A stretch of DNA of 64,000 bases, taken from NCBI GenBank assembly GCA_963978545.1, contig OZ021727.1:50172487-50236486 (forward strand), in the 5' to 3' direction. The position numbers were made by a program, and so were the translations under genes. The stretch is from Linyphia triangularis (Eukaryota > Arthropoda > Arachnida > Araneae > Linyphiidae). Of the stretch, positions 11,356-19,569 are shown piece after piece; within the stretch, counting starts at the first letter, position 1, and every line of letters begins with the position of its first letter. The notes under the pieces were generated by a model. It was given only the letters and a program-made list of their open reading frames with translations. It did no database searches and had not been told where the DNA came from.

Positions 11356-12662
11356 TGGCTTCCTTCATCTACAAAGACTCTGCTCCTTGCGTCAAGTCGG
11401 AATTAGATTTATTTTCAATTCCCCCAACCCAGACCGTTATCGAAAAAGGACAATTTGTCGAATTTCATCCCCTTTCAAGTGTACGAGATGGTGGACCGAT
11501 TGAATTTTCAATATCAGAAAGTAGTGAAGAATATGTGGACTTAGCTGCTTTCTATCTACACGTGAAAGTGAAAGTGATGAAAGCAGATGGAACTAAACTA
11601 CCAGAAAAGGAACCAGTTGCTCCCGTCAACCTTTTCCTTCATTCGCTTTTCAGTCAAGTAGACGTTAGTTTAAACGAGAGAAATATTTCTTCTGCAAGCA
11701 ACACTTATCCTTTTAGAGCCTATATAGAGACATTGTTAAATTATGGGGAAGATGCCAAGAAAAGTTTGCTGACCTGTGAAGGATTCTACAAAGATACGCA
11801 ACCTGATATCATAGACCCCATAGATGAGAAAGCTGATGCTGGATTGAAGACGCGTTACAATCTTATCAAAGACAGCCAGACCGTAGAAATGATTGGTCAA
11901 CTCCACTGTGACATTTTTCAACAAAATCGTCTCATGATTAACTTGGTAGATATCAAAATTAAAATGATACGCAGCAAATCCTCATTTTGCTTAATTTCAA
12001 CCAAAGTGGATGGGGATTATAAGATAGTTCTAGAGCATGCTTCTATATTTATAAGAAAAGTGAAGGTTAACCCTGCCGTTGCTATTGGGCATGCTAAGGC
12101 TTTGGAGAAGACATCGTGCAAATATCCAATTGATCGTGTGATTTGCAAAACTTATAGCATTGCCGAAGGGAGTTGGTCCTTTTTACAAGATAATGTGTTT
12201 CTTGGACTCATGCCAAAACGTGTCATTCTCACCTGTTTAGGAAATGCTGCAATGAATGGGCAATATTCAAAGAACCCATTTCTCTTTTCTCACCATAGTG
12301 CAAACTTTGTATCTATTTATGTAGATGGACAACCGGTTCCCTGCAAGCCTTTAGAGCTTAATTTTGATTCCAACAACTACGTTCGGGCTTATCATAGCTT
12401 ATTTTCCGGATTTAATCGTGATAAGGGAATTTACTTATCTCAAGAAGAATATGCCAGAGGTCATGTACTTTACGCATTTGATCTAAGTCCTGATCTTTGC
12501 GACGGAGAACATTTTAATCTGCAACACCAAGGAAATTTACGTGTGGAAATTAAATTTTCCGAGGCTATTACGGAAACTTTATCAGTGCTTATTTATGCAG
12601 AGTTTCAAAACGTGATTGAAATATCCAAATCACGTCACGTGGTGTGTGACTTTAAGAATTAA
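11355..12662 (+). CDS. MCP: Polinton major capsid protein (double jelly roll)
   Basis: A 435-aa protein of the family often annotated in invertebrate genomes as F54H12.2-like, the hexon-like double-jelly-roll capsid protein of Polintons/adintoviruses. Visible family features are the N-terminal SELDLFSIPPTQT segment, EFHPLSS at about 37-43, the LFLHSLFSQVDVSLN strand region near 92-106, and a C-terminal GNLRVEIKFSEA near 395. Length is as expected and the frame is intact. It would trimerise into the main icosahedral shell. It overlaps its neighbours by one base on both sides (TAATG at 11353-11357 and 12660-12664). The protease and packaging ATPase follow directly, the classic morphogenesis module. 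Confidence 0.88.
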   Translation: MASFIYKDSAPCVKSELDLFSIPPTQTVIEKGQFVEFHPLSSVRDGGPIEFSISESSEEYVDLAAFYLHVKVKVMKADGTKLPEKEPVAPVNLFLHSLFSQVDVSLNERNISSASNTYPFRAYIETLLNYGEDAKKSLLTCEGFYKDTQPDIIDPIDEKADAGLKTRYNLIKDSQTVEMIGQLHCDIFQQNRLMINLVDIKIKMIRSKSSFCLISTKVDGDYKIVLEHASIFIRKVKVNPAVAIGHAKALEKTSCKYPIDRVICKTYSIAEGSWSFLQDNVFLGLMPKRVILTCLGNAAMNGQYSKNPFLFSHHSANFVSIYVDGQPVPCKPLELNFDSNNYVRAYHSLFSGFNRDKGIYLSQEEYARGHVLYAFDLSPDLCDGEHFNLQHQGNLRVEIKFSEAITETLSVLIYAEFQNVIEISKSRHVVCDFKN

Positions 12663-13138
12663 TGGATACCCTACAAATAACTAGAATTCTTTCTGGAAAT
12701 GCAAAAACCAAGAATATATTTTTGGGTGTTTTCTCAAGTGATCGATTACCAACATATGTTCGAAACTTTCCAGCCTGTTTTATTGCCAACACTGACAAGT
12801 CCAATCAAGAAGGTACCCATTGGGTGGCTTTTTATATAGAATCACCTACAGAAATATGCTTCTTTGATTCGTTCGGAAACCCACCGTCTTATTTTCCCTG
12901 AGGAATATCAAGTTATGTAAAGCGTTATCGACATGTAGAGTTTAATCCTTTGATACTTCAATCGAATGCGAGTTCCGTGTGTGGACAATATTGTATTTTT
13001 TATTTATATTCTAAATGTAATGGACGTTCTATGAACGATATTCTCTTGTCTTTTGTACCCAATCAAATATGTAATGATATCAAAGTGCATCATTTTGTAA
13101 TCAAGCACTTTAGAATTGTAGCACCATTTTATCAATAA
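12662..13138 (+). pseudogene. PRO: Adenain-type cysteine protease, interrupted by one TGA
   Basis: A maturation protease of the adenovirus/Ulp1 family, expected to cleave virion precursor proteins. The catalytic His is in GTHWVAF (residue 53), the acidic residue in FFDSFG (Asp69), and the nucleophile Cys lies in a VCGQYC motif with its codon at 12980-12982. The frame is the same throughout but is broken by a TGA at 12899-12901 (codon 80), between the His/Asp half and the Cys half. Nothing else is damaged. The break means pseudogenisation, stop readthrough or a sequencing error. The start overlaps the capsid stop (TAATG). The terminal TAA lies inside AATAAA at 13134-13139, a likely polyadenylation signal. 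Confidence 0.85.
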
Positions 13139-13162
13139 AGAAAGTATTTAAACAGTAGCACT

Positions 13163-13801
13163 ATGTCTCGTCTCTCAATCAACATGGAATTTCCAAAGTT
13201 GCAACATCCTTTTACGATGGTAATCGCCGGTCCAACAGGATGCGGTAAAAGTTATTTTGTGCGGGATTTGATAAGTGAAAAACAGGGGATGTTTTCAATT
13301 GTTCCCGATAAGATTGTTTGGTTTTATGGAATACATCAACCCTTATATGATGAAATTGATAATGTGACATTTGTAGAAGGTCTACCTACGACATTTAAAG
13401 AATTTTTGGGCGAGAATACACTCTTCGTAATTGATGATTTAATGTCAAATGCTAACAGTCATTTAACTGATCTTTTTACAAAAGGTAGTCATCATTTAAA
13501 CCCGAGTGTTATCTTCATAACACAAAATTTTTTCTACAAAGGGAAAGAAATGCGTGACATTACATTGAATGCACACTATTTAGTACTGTGTAAAAATAGA
13601 CGAGACGTGAGTCAAATTTCACATCTAGGAAGACAATTATTTCCTCGACATGTCAAGTTATTTCAAGAAGTCTTTGAAGATGCAACGAAAAACCCCTATT
13701 CCTATTTATTTATAGATTTACGTGCCGAAACACCAGAAGAGTTACGATTACGTACCAAAATTTTACCTACTGAAAGACAGATCGTGTATCAATTTAAATG
13801 A
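13163..13801 (+). CDS. ATP: Genome-packaging ATPase (FtsK/HerA, A32-like)
   Basis: A 212-aa P-loop ATPase. Walker A is GPTGCGKS at residues 23-30, Walker B is LFVIDDL at 87-93, and a polar sensor-like FITQN lies at 118-122. This matches the short packaging ATPases of Polintons, related to poxvirus A32 and adenovirus IVa2-type motors, which pump the genome into the preformed capsid. The frame is intact and the length typical. The start follows a 24-bp gap after the protease. A TATAAAAG sequence begins directly after its stop and may serve the next gene. Confidence 0.9.
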   Translation: MSRLSINMEFPKLQHPFTMVIAGPTGCGKSYFVRDLISEKQGMFSIVPDKIVWFYGIHQPLYDEIDNVTFVEGLPTTFKEFLGENTLFVIDDLMSNANSHLTDLFTKGSHHLNPSVIFITQNFFYKGKEMRDITLNAHYLVLCKNRRDVSQISHLGRQLFPRHVKLFQEVFEDATKNPYSYLFIDLRAETPEELRLRTKILPTERQIVYQFK

Positions 13802-13809
13802 TATAAAAG
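13802..13809 (+). promoter_or_regulatory. Candidate TATA box for the 13844 gene
   Basis: TATAAAAG lies 35 bases before the ATG at 13844, leaving room for a start site about 25-30 bases downstream and a very short leader. It sits immediately after the ATPase stop. No experimental support. Confidence 0.4.
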
Positions 13810-13843
13810 TGAATGACTTTGAAGATAAGTATCATTTAGCAAG

Positions 13844-14173
13844 ATGACGCTTAAGAAGGAGCAACTCAATCAATTACGACTGTTACAAATTTGTCCTTTA
13901 AGGTTACGAAAAACTTTATTAAGTAAACTCAATAAGAACTGTATAAAAGCCATATGCGAATGTTGCATTAACACATTGAATGGAAATATCCCATTGACTG
14001 CACGACAGAAGAAAACGCTCTCTAAACATAAGAAGATATTGCGTCATTTAAGTAATCGTAAAGTGTCTTTACCGAAAAAACGTCAAGTCATTTTACAGAA
14101 AGGAGGTTTCCTCAACATACTTATTCCTGCAGCCTTGAGTGTTTTAACTACATTATTTCATGGCTCAAATTAA
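13844..14173 (+). CDS. Small basic protein with hydrophobic C-terminus (pX-like)
   Basis: A 109-aa protein rich in Lys and Arg (for example RQKKTLSKHKK near 63-73 and KVSLPKKRQ near 81-89). It ends in a Gly-Gly hinge followed by a hydrophobic segment (GGFLNILIPAALSVLTTLF, about 89-106). A basic body with a GGF-hydrophobic tail recurs in animal Polintons and resembles small adenoviral core or membrane-active peptides. DNA binding and membrane interaction are inference. The last 14 bases overlap the start of the next gene in another frame. A Cys cluster (CICECC-like, near 38-46) is present but no zinc fold is obvious. Confidence 0.6.
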   Translation: MTLKKEQLNQLRLLQICPLRLRKTLLSKLNKNCIKAICECCINTLNGNIPLTARQKKTLSKHKKILRHLSNRKVSLPKKRQVILQKGGFLNILIPAALSVLTTLFHGSN

Positions 14174-14834
14174 GAAGTTTGCTCTTATACCCGAAGAATT
14201 GGTGACAAAACATACTGTTTCCAATAAAAGGCTTAGTGAGCTTGATAAGGCAATGATACAAATTTTACATAGCGACTTACCTGATCATGAAAAATTGGTC
14301 CTCTATCATGAACTGTTGAAGAAAAGTTTAAATCTGCAAGAATTTAATAATTCACGTCCGAATGAACAAAGTAGTAAGACAGCTGAAGAGAAGAAGAAAG
14401 AAGAAGAGGAGAAAATAGAAGATAATAGGAAAGTTGAAGAATCTGTGAAAGTAGAAGAAATAAAGAAACTTCAAAAAGATGATAATTATCAAGAACTTAT
14501 ATTAGCATCACTTTCTAAACCCATGCGAAGAAAAGCTGAAAATACACTTGCTCTCATCAAGAATCAACCTGATATCTTATCATGGAATTCCAAGGGTCAA
14601 ATCTCCATTCACGGAGAAAAAATACCAAACTCTAACATTATCGACTTTTTCAATTATATGTACAATACCAAAAGTAATGTATCACGGAAAAGTTTATTTA
14701 ATACTGTTTTGAAAGATTTAAATGTTCCGAAGCAGTTTATCGGAAATAAGAAGTTGCTAAAGTCACCTGTAAAAATTGTCCAAACAAAGTTGAGACGAAA
14801 TGTAAAACCACCTAAAAAGTGGGAAAATTTATGA
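14160..14834 (+). CDS. Conserved Polinton protein of unknown function, 224 aa
   Basis: It starts MAQIKKFALIPEELV and has three parts. There is an N-terminal helical region (about 1-65), a highly charged Glu/Lys coiled-coil stretch (about 70-108), and a C-terminal globular part (about 112-224) with LSWNSKGQISIHGEKIPNS and NIIDFFNYMYN, ending basic (KPPKKWENL). I recognise it as a protein that commonly accompanies arthropod Polinton capsid genes but cannot assign a function. The stop at 14832-14834 is followed at once by AATAAA (14838-14843). Decayed copies of its 3' third occur repeatedly in the 16.9-46.4 kb array on both strands, linking array and element by descent. Confidence 0.7.
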   Translation: MAQIKKFALIPEELVTKHTVSNKRLSELDKAMIQILHSDLPDHEKLVLYHELLKKSLNLQEFNNSRPNEQSSKTAEEKKKEEEEKIEDNRKVEESVKVEEIKKLQKDDNYQELILASLSKPMRRKAENTLALIKNQPDILSWNSKGQISIHGEKIPNSNIIDFFNYMYNTKSNVSRKSLFNTVLKDLNVPKQFIGNKKLLKSPVKIVQTKLRRNVKPPKKWENL

Positions 14835-14837
14835 TTC

Positions 14838-14843
14838 AATAAA
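14838..14843 (+). terminator. Polyadenylation signal AATAAA
   Basis: AATAAA lies 3 bases after the stop of the 224-aa gene. The same CAATAAA, followed by a TTG-CTT-AA sequence, recurs at the array's right edge (46391-46410), where the decayed copy ends. Confidence 0.6.
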
Positions 14844-14925
14844 GTGATATTGCTTTAACATTTTTTTTTTTATTATTATTTCACATAAGAAAATCACACA
14901 CACATATTTCCATTGAATAATTTTT

Positions 14926-14990
14926 ATTTACAATTTCAAATAATCTTTCAAAGCACCATAAACTGTATAGCCAATGAAATCACGTGACAC
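14926..14990 (-). pseudogene. 3'-end stub of an AlkB/PC4-type gene
   Basis: On the minus strand a short frame ends ALKDYLKL and a stop. It aligns with the end of the 469-aa protein at 46514 (SLNDHLKL and stop), and an upstream DF pair also matches. The DNA TTATTTACAATTTCAAAT is identical at 14927 and 46510. About 18 codons survive, then the sequence passes directly into terminal-repeat DNA. Element 1 thus once had this gene convergent with the 224-aa gene and lost the rest by internal deletion. Confidence 0.6.
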
Positions 14991-15308
14991 ATTTCAACCA
15001 ATGAGAAGAGAGTATTTGGTGATGTGTCTAAAAACCGACCAATCGCAAGCAAGTATTTTTCCGATCTCTAACATAAAGCAATTCATGACATCATACCCAC
15101 TGTGACGTCACTAGTAAAAATATCTATAACTCTAAGTTATTCGTTTAGAAGCCACTCTAAAACAACTCAACTCCACCTGAAAGGTAAATCGAAACTAAAA
15201 AGTGTTGCCACCGCTCAAAACTTTGGTATAAAACAAGTTATAACGTCATACTCACTGTGACGTCACTAGTAAAAATATCTATAACTCTAACTTATTCGTT
15301 AAGAAGCA
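14991..15308 (-). repeat. CRE-rich terminal-repeat DNA of element 1
   Basis: The block matches the right terminal repeat of element 2 from about 48220 onward in the same orientation: ACCAATC, then TATAACGTCA, then CTATAACTCTAACTTATTCG-like and AACAACTCAACTCC motifs. Units of roughly 150 bp repeat with TGACGTCA near 15101 and 15256. It appears to be what remains of element 1's right end, and it runs straight into the palindrome that follows. Confidence 0.7.
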
Positions 15309-15815
15309 GCCCTAGAACAACTCAACTCCAGTTAACTGGAAACAAAAACTAAAAAGTGTTGCCACCGCTCAAAAACTTTGATATAAAACAAAATATGACG
15401 TCATACCCGCTGTGACGGTACGCAATAAAAACCTATCACTCTAACTTATTCACTAAGAAGCAGTCCTAGAACAACTCAACTCCGTCTGCTAGATAAACCG
15501 AAACTAAAAAGTGTTGCCACCACTCAAAACTTTGATATAAAACACATTATGAAGTAATTCCTACTGTGACGTCATAATGTGTTTTATATCAAAGTTTTGA
15601 GTGGTGGCAACACTTTTTAGTTTCGGTTTATCTAGCAGACGGAGTTGAGTTGTTCTAGGACTGCTTCTTAGTGAATAAGTTAGAGTGATAGGTTTTTATT
15701 GCGTACCGTCACAGCGGGTATGACGTCATATTTTGTTTTATATCAAAGTTTTTGAGCGGTGGCAACACTTTTTAGTTTTTGTTTCCAGTTAACTGGAGTT
15801 GAGTTGTTCTAGGGC
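15309..15815. repeat. Perfect palindrome, 244-bp arms, 19-bp spacer
   Basis: The left arm is 15309-15552 and the right arm 15572-15815. By eye they are exact reverse complements with no indel (the coordinate sums agree at both ends). Each arm contains repeats with TGACGTCA, GTTGCCACC and CAACTCAACTCC. The right arm stops at GTTCTAGGGC exactly one base before the Polinton terminus at 15816. The left arm continues outward into ordinary repeat sequence. Confidence 0.9.
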
Positions 15816-16440
15816 AGTAGTTAGAAAATGCCGATCCGGGGCCATGGCGGTATGCGGTATGGTATGGTATGGTATGGGGGCGTGGTTATGACGTCACCGG
15901 AAATCACGTGACCGGAAGTGGAGTGGAGTTGTTCCCCTCCTGCTGCTGTTTTAGTTTCATTATAAGCTGTTTGTGTATGACGTCACAATAGGTATGACGT
16001 CATAATGTGTTTTATATTAAAGTTTAGAGCGATGGCAACACTTTTTAGTTTCGATTTACCTTTAAGATGGAGTTGAGTTGTTCTAGGACTGCTTGTAAAT
16101 GAATAAGCTAGAGTGATAGGTTTTTATTGCGTGACGTCACAGTAGGTATGACGTCATAATGTGTTTTATATCAAAGTTTAGAGCGATGGCAACACTTTTT
16201 AGTTTCAATTTACCTTTAAGATGGAGCTGAATTGTTCTAGGGCTGCTTCTAAACGAATAAGGTAGAGTGATAGGTATTTTTACTAATGACGTCACAGTGG
16301 GTATGACGTCATTCTATGTTAAGATTTACGTTTTAAGTGGTGATAACATTGGATATATACCAAATTTAGTTTTCAGGTGTTGGCAACGAGTTCTGATCGG
16401 TCAGCTAAATGCTCGCTGGTGATTGATAAGTTTTAAACAT
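15816..16440 (+). repeat. Polinton element 2 left terminal repeat
   Basis: It begins AGTAGTTAGAAAATGCCGAT, sharing the first 35 or so bases with the element 1 terminus. It continues with a CCGGAAGT/CACGTGAC/TGACGTCA cluster (15885-15935) homologous in inverted orientation to 49260-49330. CRE-bearing units follow, then an AAATGCTCGCTGGTGATTG segment near 16410 that matches the inner part of the right repeat near 48220. The stretch GTATGCGGTATGGTATGG at about 15850-15880 is a short pentamer run. Confidence 0.8.
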
Positions 16441-16917
16441 GTGACCAAAAGTTAACTCCTGATTGACTGTTTGGTTTTCTAGCGAGTTACTTACATATCC
16501 TTTAGCCAAGTTAAAATACCTGCAACAAAGTTACACAAAAAAAAATGTTAAATTTGAAAAGTTAATAAAAGGAAGGCCATTTGCTAAGGGTCTAAAGAAC
16601 CCTAACCCCGAGCTACACGTGACATTTCAATATTTTACCAAACAATTGTTAAAATATCGACTATCGGACGTTGCCTTCATGGTAACTCATCTACCCACCG
16701 CCCTTCCCTAACTAATTTTGAATAAGTTAAGACTTTAGAATTACAATTAATAAATTTTGAAAAATTATTTATTAAAGGTGAGGACCCACCTCCAGCCTGA
16801 TACCTCTTTTAGGAAGAATTGGTACCGCCTCACTCCACCCTAACAAAAAAAAAATCTGTGAAAAAAAACACGAAGTATTAAACACGTCTTTCACACTCAA
16901 GTATCTAAGTAGAAATG
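16441..16917. other. Unique DNA between element 2 terminus and the array
   Basis: No recognised gene. An 82-codon frame at 16463-16711 has no motif that I know. The junction with the array is abrupt at 16918 (AGAAATG then GCGGACC). Confidence 0.4.
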
Positions 16918-17210
16918 GCGGACCTTAACGCCTTTTTATTTCAGATAAAGTACTTCGAAACATTCACATTTTTCAATGTTGTATCTTCTATGCTTTCAAT
17001 AAAACTTCTCACATTATACATGAATTTCAAGAAATTTGCTATTCCTAAGTTTGATATTTTTTCGTTTTTTCTGCTAAAGTTTAAGTTCTCTGTTAGACAA
17101 TAAAACATTTGCCTCGAATAAAATCGTAAATTATTCATCATTTTATGTACCAACAGTAAAATTATCATTTTACATTTTTTGTAGATTTTTTTTCTTTTTC
17201 TTTTTAACAT
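16918..17210 (-). pseudogene. Decayed 3' third of the 224-aa Polinton gene (P+1)
   Basis: The minus-strand frame 16941-17210 translates with IANFLKFMYN and LKNVNVSKYFI, aligning with IIDFFNYMYN and LKDLNVPKQFI of the 224-aa protein. A stop then interrupts, and the alignment continues as NKKALRS in frame. In the other copies it goes on into R with a basic tail. Here the left array edge cuts it off. The N-terminal half is not recognisable. Confidence 0.65.
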
Positions 17211-18758
17211 GACAATGTTTTTTGAATGTAAAGTTTTTATTTAATAGTAATTTTCCGACTTGAAAAATGTAGATAGCATTTATTTTTTCGATGAGCTTGA
17301 TTTCAACTGACAAATATATTTTTTTTTAACATTCGAAGCTTATGCGAGTTATGTGAATAAACCATATGCAACTTAGCTAAATTTCAGTAATTAATTTGTT
17401 AAGTGTTTTATCTTTGCCATAGAAAATATATTTATTTTTACTGATTTTTGTTAAGTGCTACGACGATCTTTTACAAAATATATCTTCTTGCAGCATGAGA
17501 AAAGATGTGAAATGATAAGGACTTCTCTGGTATGCTATCAATTCCTTGAGAAATAAATTTAGCTTAACCAAAAGACTTGTTCTGATTCTGAAGATTTTGA
17601 AGCATACTATTTCCTATCGTAATTTATAATTTTACATGATACTTGGTTTAAAAGTTGAAAAAGTTTACACAAATTTCCTATTTAAATTCTACTTCACTGA
17701 AAAGTTATCGGTTACAAGGAATAAAAATTTCACTTTGTTTGACTAATGTTTTGCATGTGTTAATTATCATGAGTAATATCAGTTTTATTTATGTCTTTCG
17801 AAAGCGAGCATTCATCAATTTAAAAGGATATTTCAAACTATTTTCAAAATATAAGTATCTTTTACAAGTTTTTTCCGGAATGAACTTTGCTCAGTTATAA
17901 TAATATTGAATATTCATTTAACAAAATAAGCGTCTTGTAAAACACATTCCGTTTCAGTTTTCTGAAATTTATGTATAAGTTATTTAGAAATTATGGGTGG
18001 AAGTTAAAAATCTCTATATTAATGATATATTGTCTACACCTCTCAAATAAAAAAAAAATTAAAAAAAATTTCACATATAATTTAGTCTGTCCAGATGATG
18101 TTCAATTTTACGTAGTAACAAACTATACATTTTTCAAATTTATGCTAGTTTTTCGCAAAAAAAAAAAATTCTTTAAGTTTGCCTAGCAAACTTTTTTCAG
18201 TATTCAAATGTTCTATGTATATTCCATCACATGAGTAGTTACCTATTTCAACTAAGGAAAATATCTTATTTTTTTTTTTTAATTTGTTTGAATGATGTTA
18301 AATTTTTATGTTTCTAATTGGTGATTCGCATATACTCTTTTAAAAAACTTTACACAATTCATAACATATATATATTAGAAATAATAGTATATCGCATCTG
18401 AGATTGAAAAAATTTATAACTATTATCATGTAAAGAAGGTAAAATTTTAAAACATGTCATTGAATATGAGTGTTACCATGAAAAAAGTTAACTAAATTAC
18501 TTGTGATTTCCTTTTAGATTATAAAAAGTTATGTAGTTTACATATAATTCGCAAGTTTCTTTCAAATTATCTTAAGATGTTTTAAAAGTCTTGCAGGTTA
18601 TTTTCAAAAACTTGAATGATATCTAAAATGTATTTAATATCTACAATTTATTTAATATTTTTCACCTTTCTTAGATTGATAAGTAAAATAATCCTTAGTC
18701 AGCATGTATTGCACGAGTTAATATGACACCTTAACGTATATTATTACAAAGTAAATTG

Positions 18759-18937
18759 CCGACCAAACGGTATAGTGGTTAGCGTGCTGGGTTCTAGACA
18801 GCGAGGTTGCGGGTTCAAGTCCCGTGTAGGCATGGGTGTTTGTAAATGTATGTTGGTTTGTTAAATGACGAAATGTTTCGGCGCATTATAGCCCTCGTGT
18901 TGCTGACGGCGCCAGATAATCTGAATACAACTACAAC
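18759..18937 (+). repeat. tRNA-derived SINE with 14-bp target duplication, copy 1
   Basis: The head has box A (TATAGTGGTTAGCGTGCTGG) and box B (GGTTCAAGTCC). The body ends in an ACAACTACAACTAC tail. Identical flanks TACAAAGTAAATTG at 18745-18758 and 18938-18951 mark LINE-type insertion. The acceptor stem does not close cleanly, so it is a SINE and not a tRNA gene. The same insertion is present in all five Q blocks. Confidence 0.88.
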
Positions 18938-19063
18938 TACAAAGTAAATTGTCTTTCTTGAAGTAAAAAAAATTTCCAACTTGTATTGCTTTTCCGATTG
19001 AAAAGTAGATTTTGAAATTTTTCTTTGGAGTACCTATAACTAGTATTCATTTTAAATCACTTG

Positions 19064-19279
19064 CTATTTTTCTTCTATGAAACAATTTTTGTTAAGTTTT
19101 ACTCGTATTGTAGCATATAATCCCACTGAGTTTAAAAGATATTCAATGTTTTTGATAATAGAAAAGTTTTCAAGTAGAAATGATCTTAAATTCTCCAAGC
19201 GAATCATACTTTTTGGGAGAAAGTCCATGCGAATTCTACCTTCACTAACTAATGTGTCTTTGAAATCCACTTCATTCAT
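19064..19279 (-). pseudogene. Possible PC4-like gene fragment, copy 1
   Basis: A 71-codon minus-strand frame beginning MNEVDFKDTLVSEG. Its upstream DNA (19320-19570) shares GTGAGTG-CGTA, GATTGGCTAATTACCGTCAC-like, CTGTT/CTTCAACAAG and TGACTCATCC elements with the region upstream of the AlkB-PC4 gene, in the same relative orientation. The protein itself matches the PC4 part only weakly (charged, LPK then hydrophobic, LENLRSF). It could be the start of a decayed paralogue without the AlkB part, or chance. Confidence 0.3.
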
Positions 19280-19569
19280 TCCAAGTTTTCACAAACATTT
19301 CATTATGAAAAAGGCAAAGTAGGAAAACGATAATCTCAAAGACCTGCTGACACACCATAGCATCACCCGCTGCTTGCGCATCGATCTCTATCTTAATTGG
19401 TTGATTACCGTCACGTGTTAATCTTCCCGTGCTTACTGTACAAATCTCCCGACCTGTTCCAACAAGTTTTAGCGTGACTCATCCTCCGGTCTAAAAATGC
19501 CGGTGAGTGGCGTATCACCTACCGCTACCCTGATTGGCTAATTACCGTCACATGCTTATCTTCCCGTTT

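Noticed and set aside
17655..18186. Two small frames in P (81 codons starting MKKFTQ, 71-89 codons starting MYKLF), open in most of the nine P copies
   Set aside because: Repetition only reflects recent copying. Composition follows the AT bias, there is no recognisable motif, and the second changes length with poly-A run length between copies.
18759..18835. Functional tRNA gene at the SINE head
   Set aside because: The acceptor arms do not pair properly, and a SINE body, tail and target duplication follow.
19077..19322. Plus-strand 81-codon frame starting MKQFLL in Q
   Set aside because: It is antisense to the possible PC4-like fragment and has no motif; probably a shadow.
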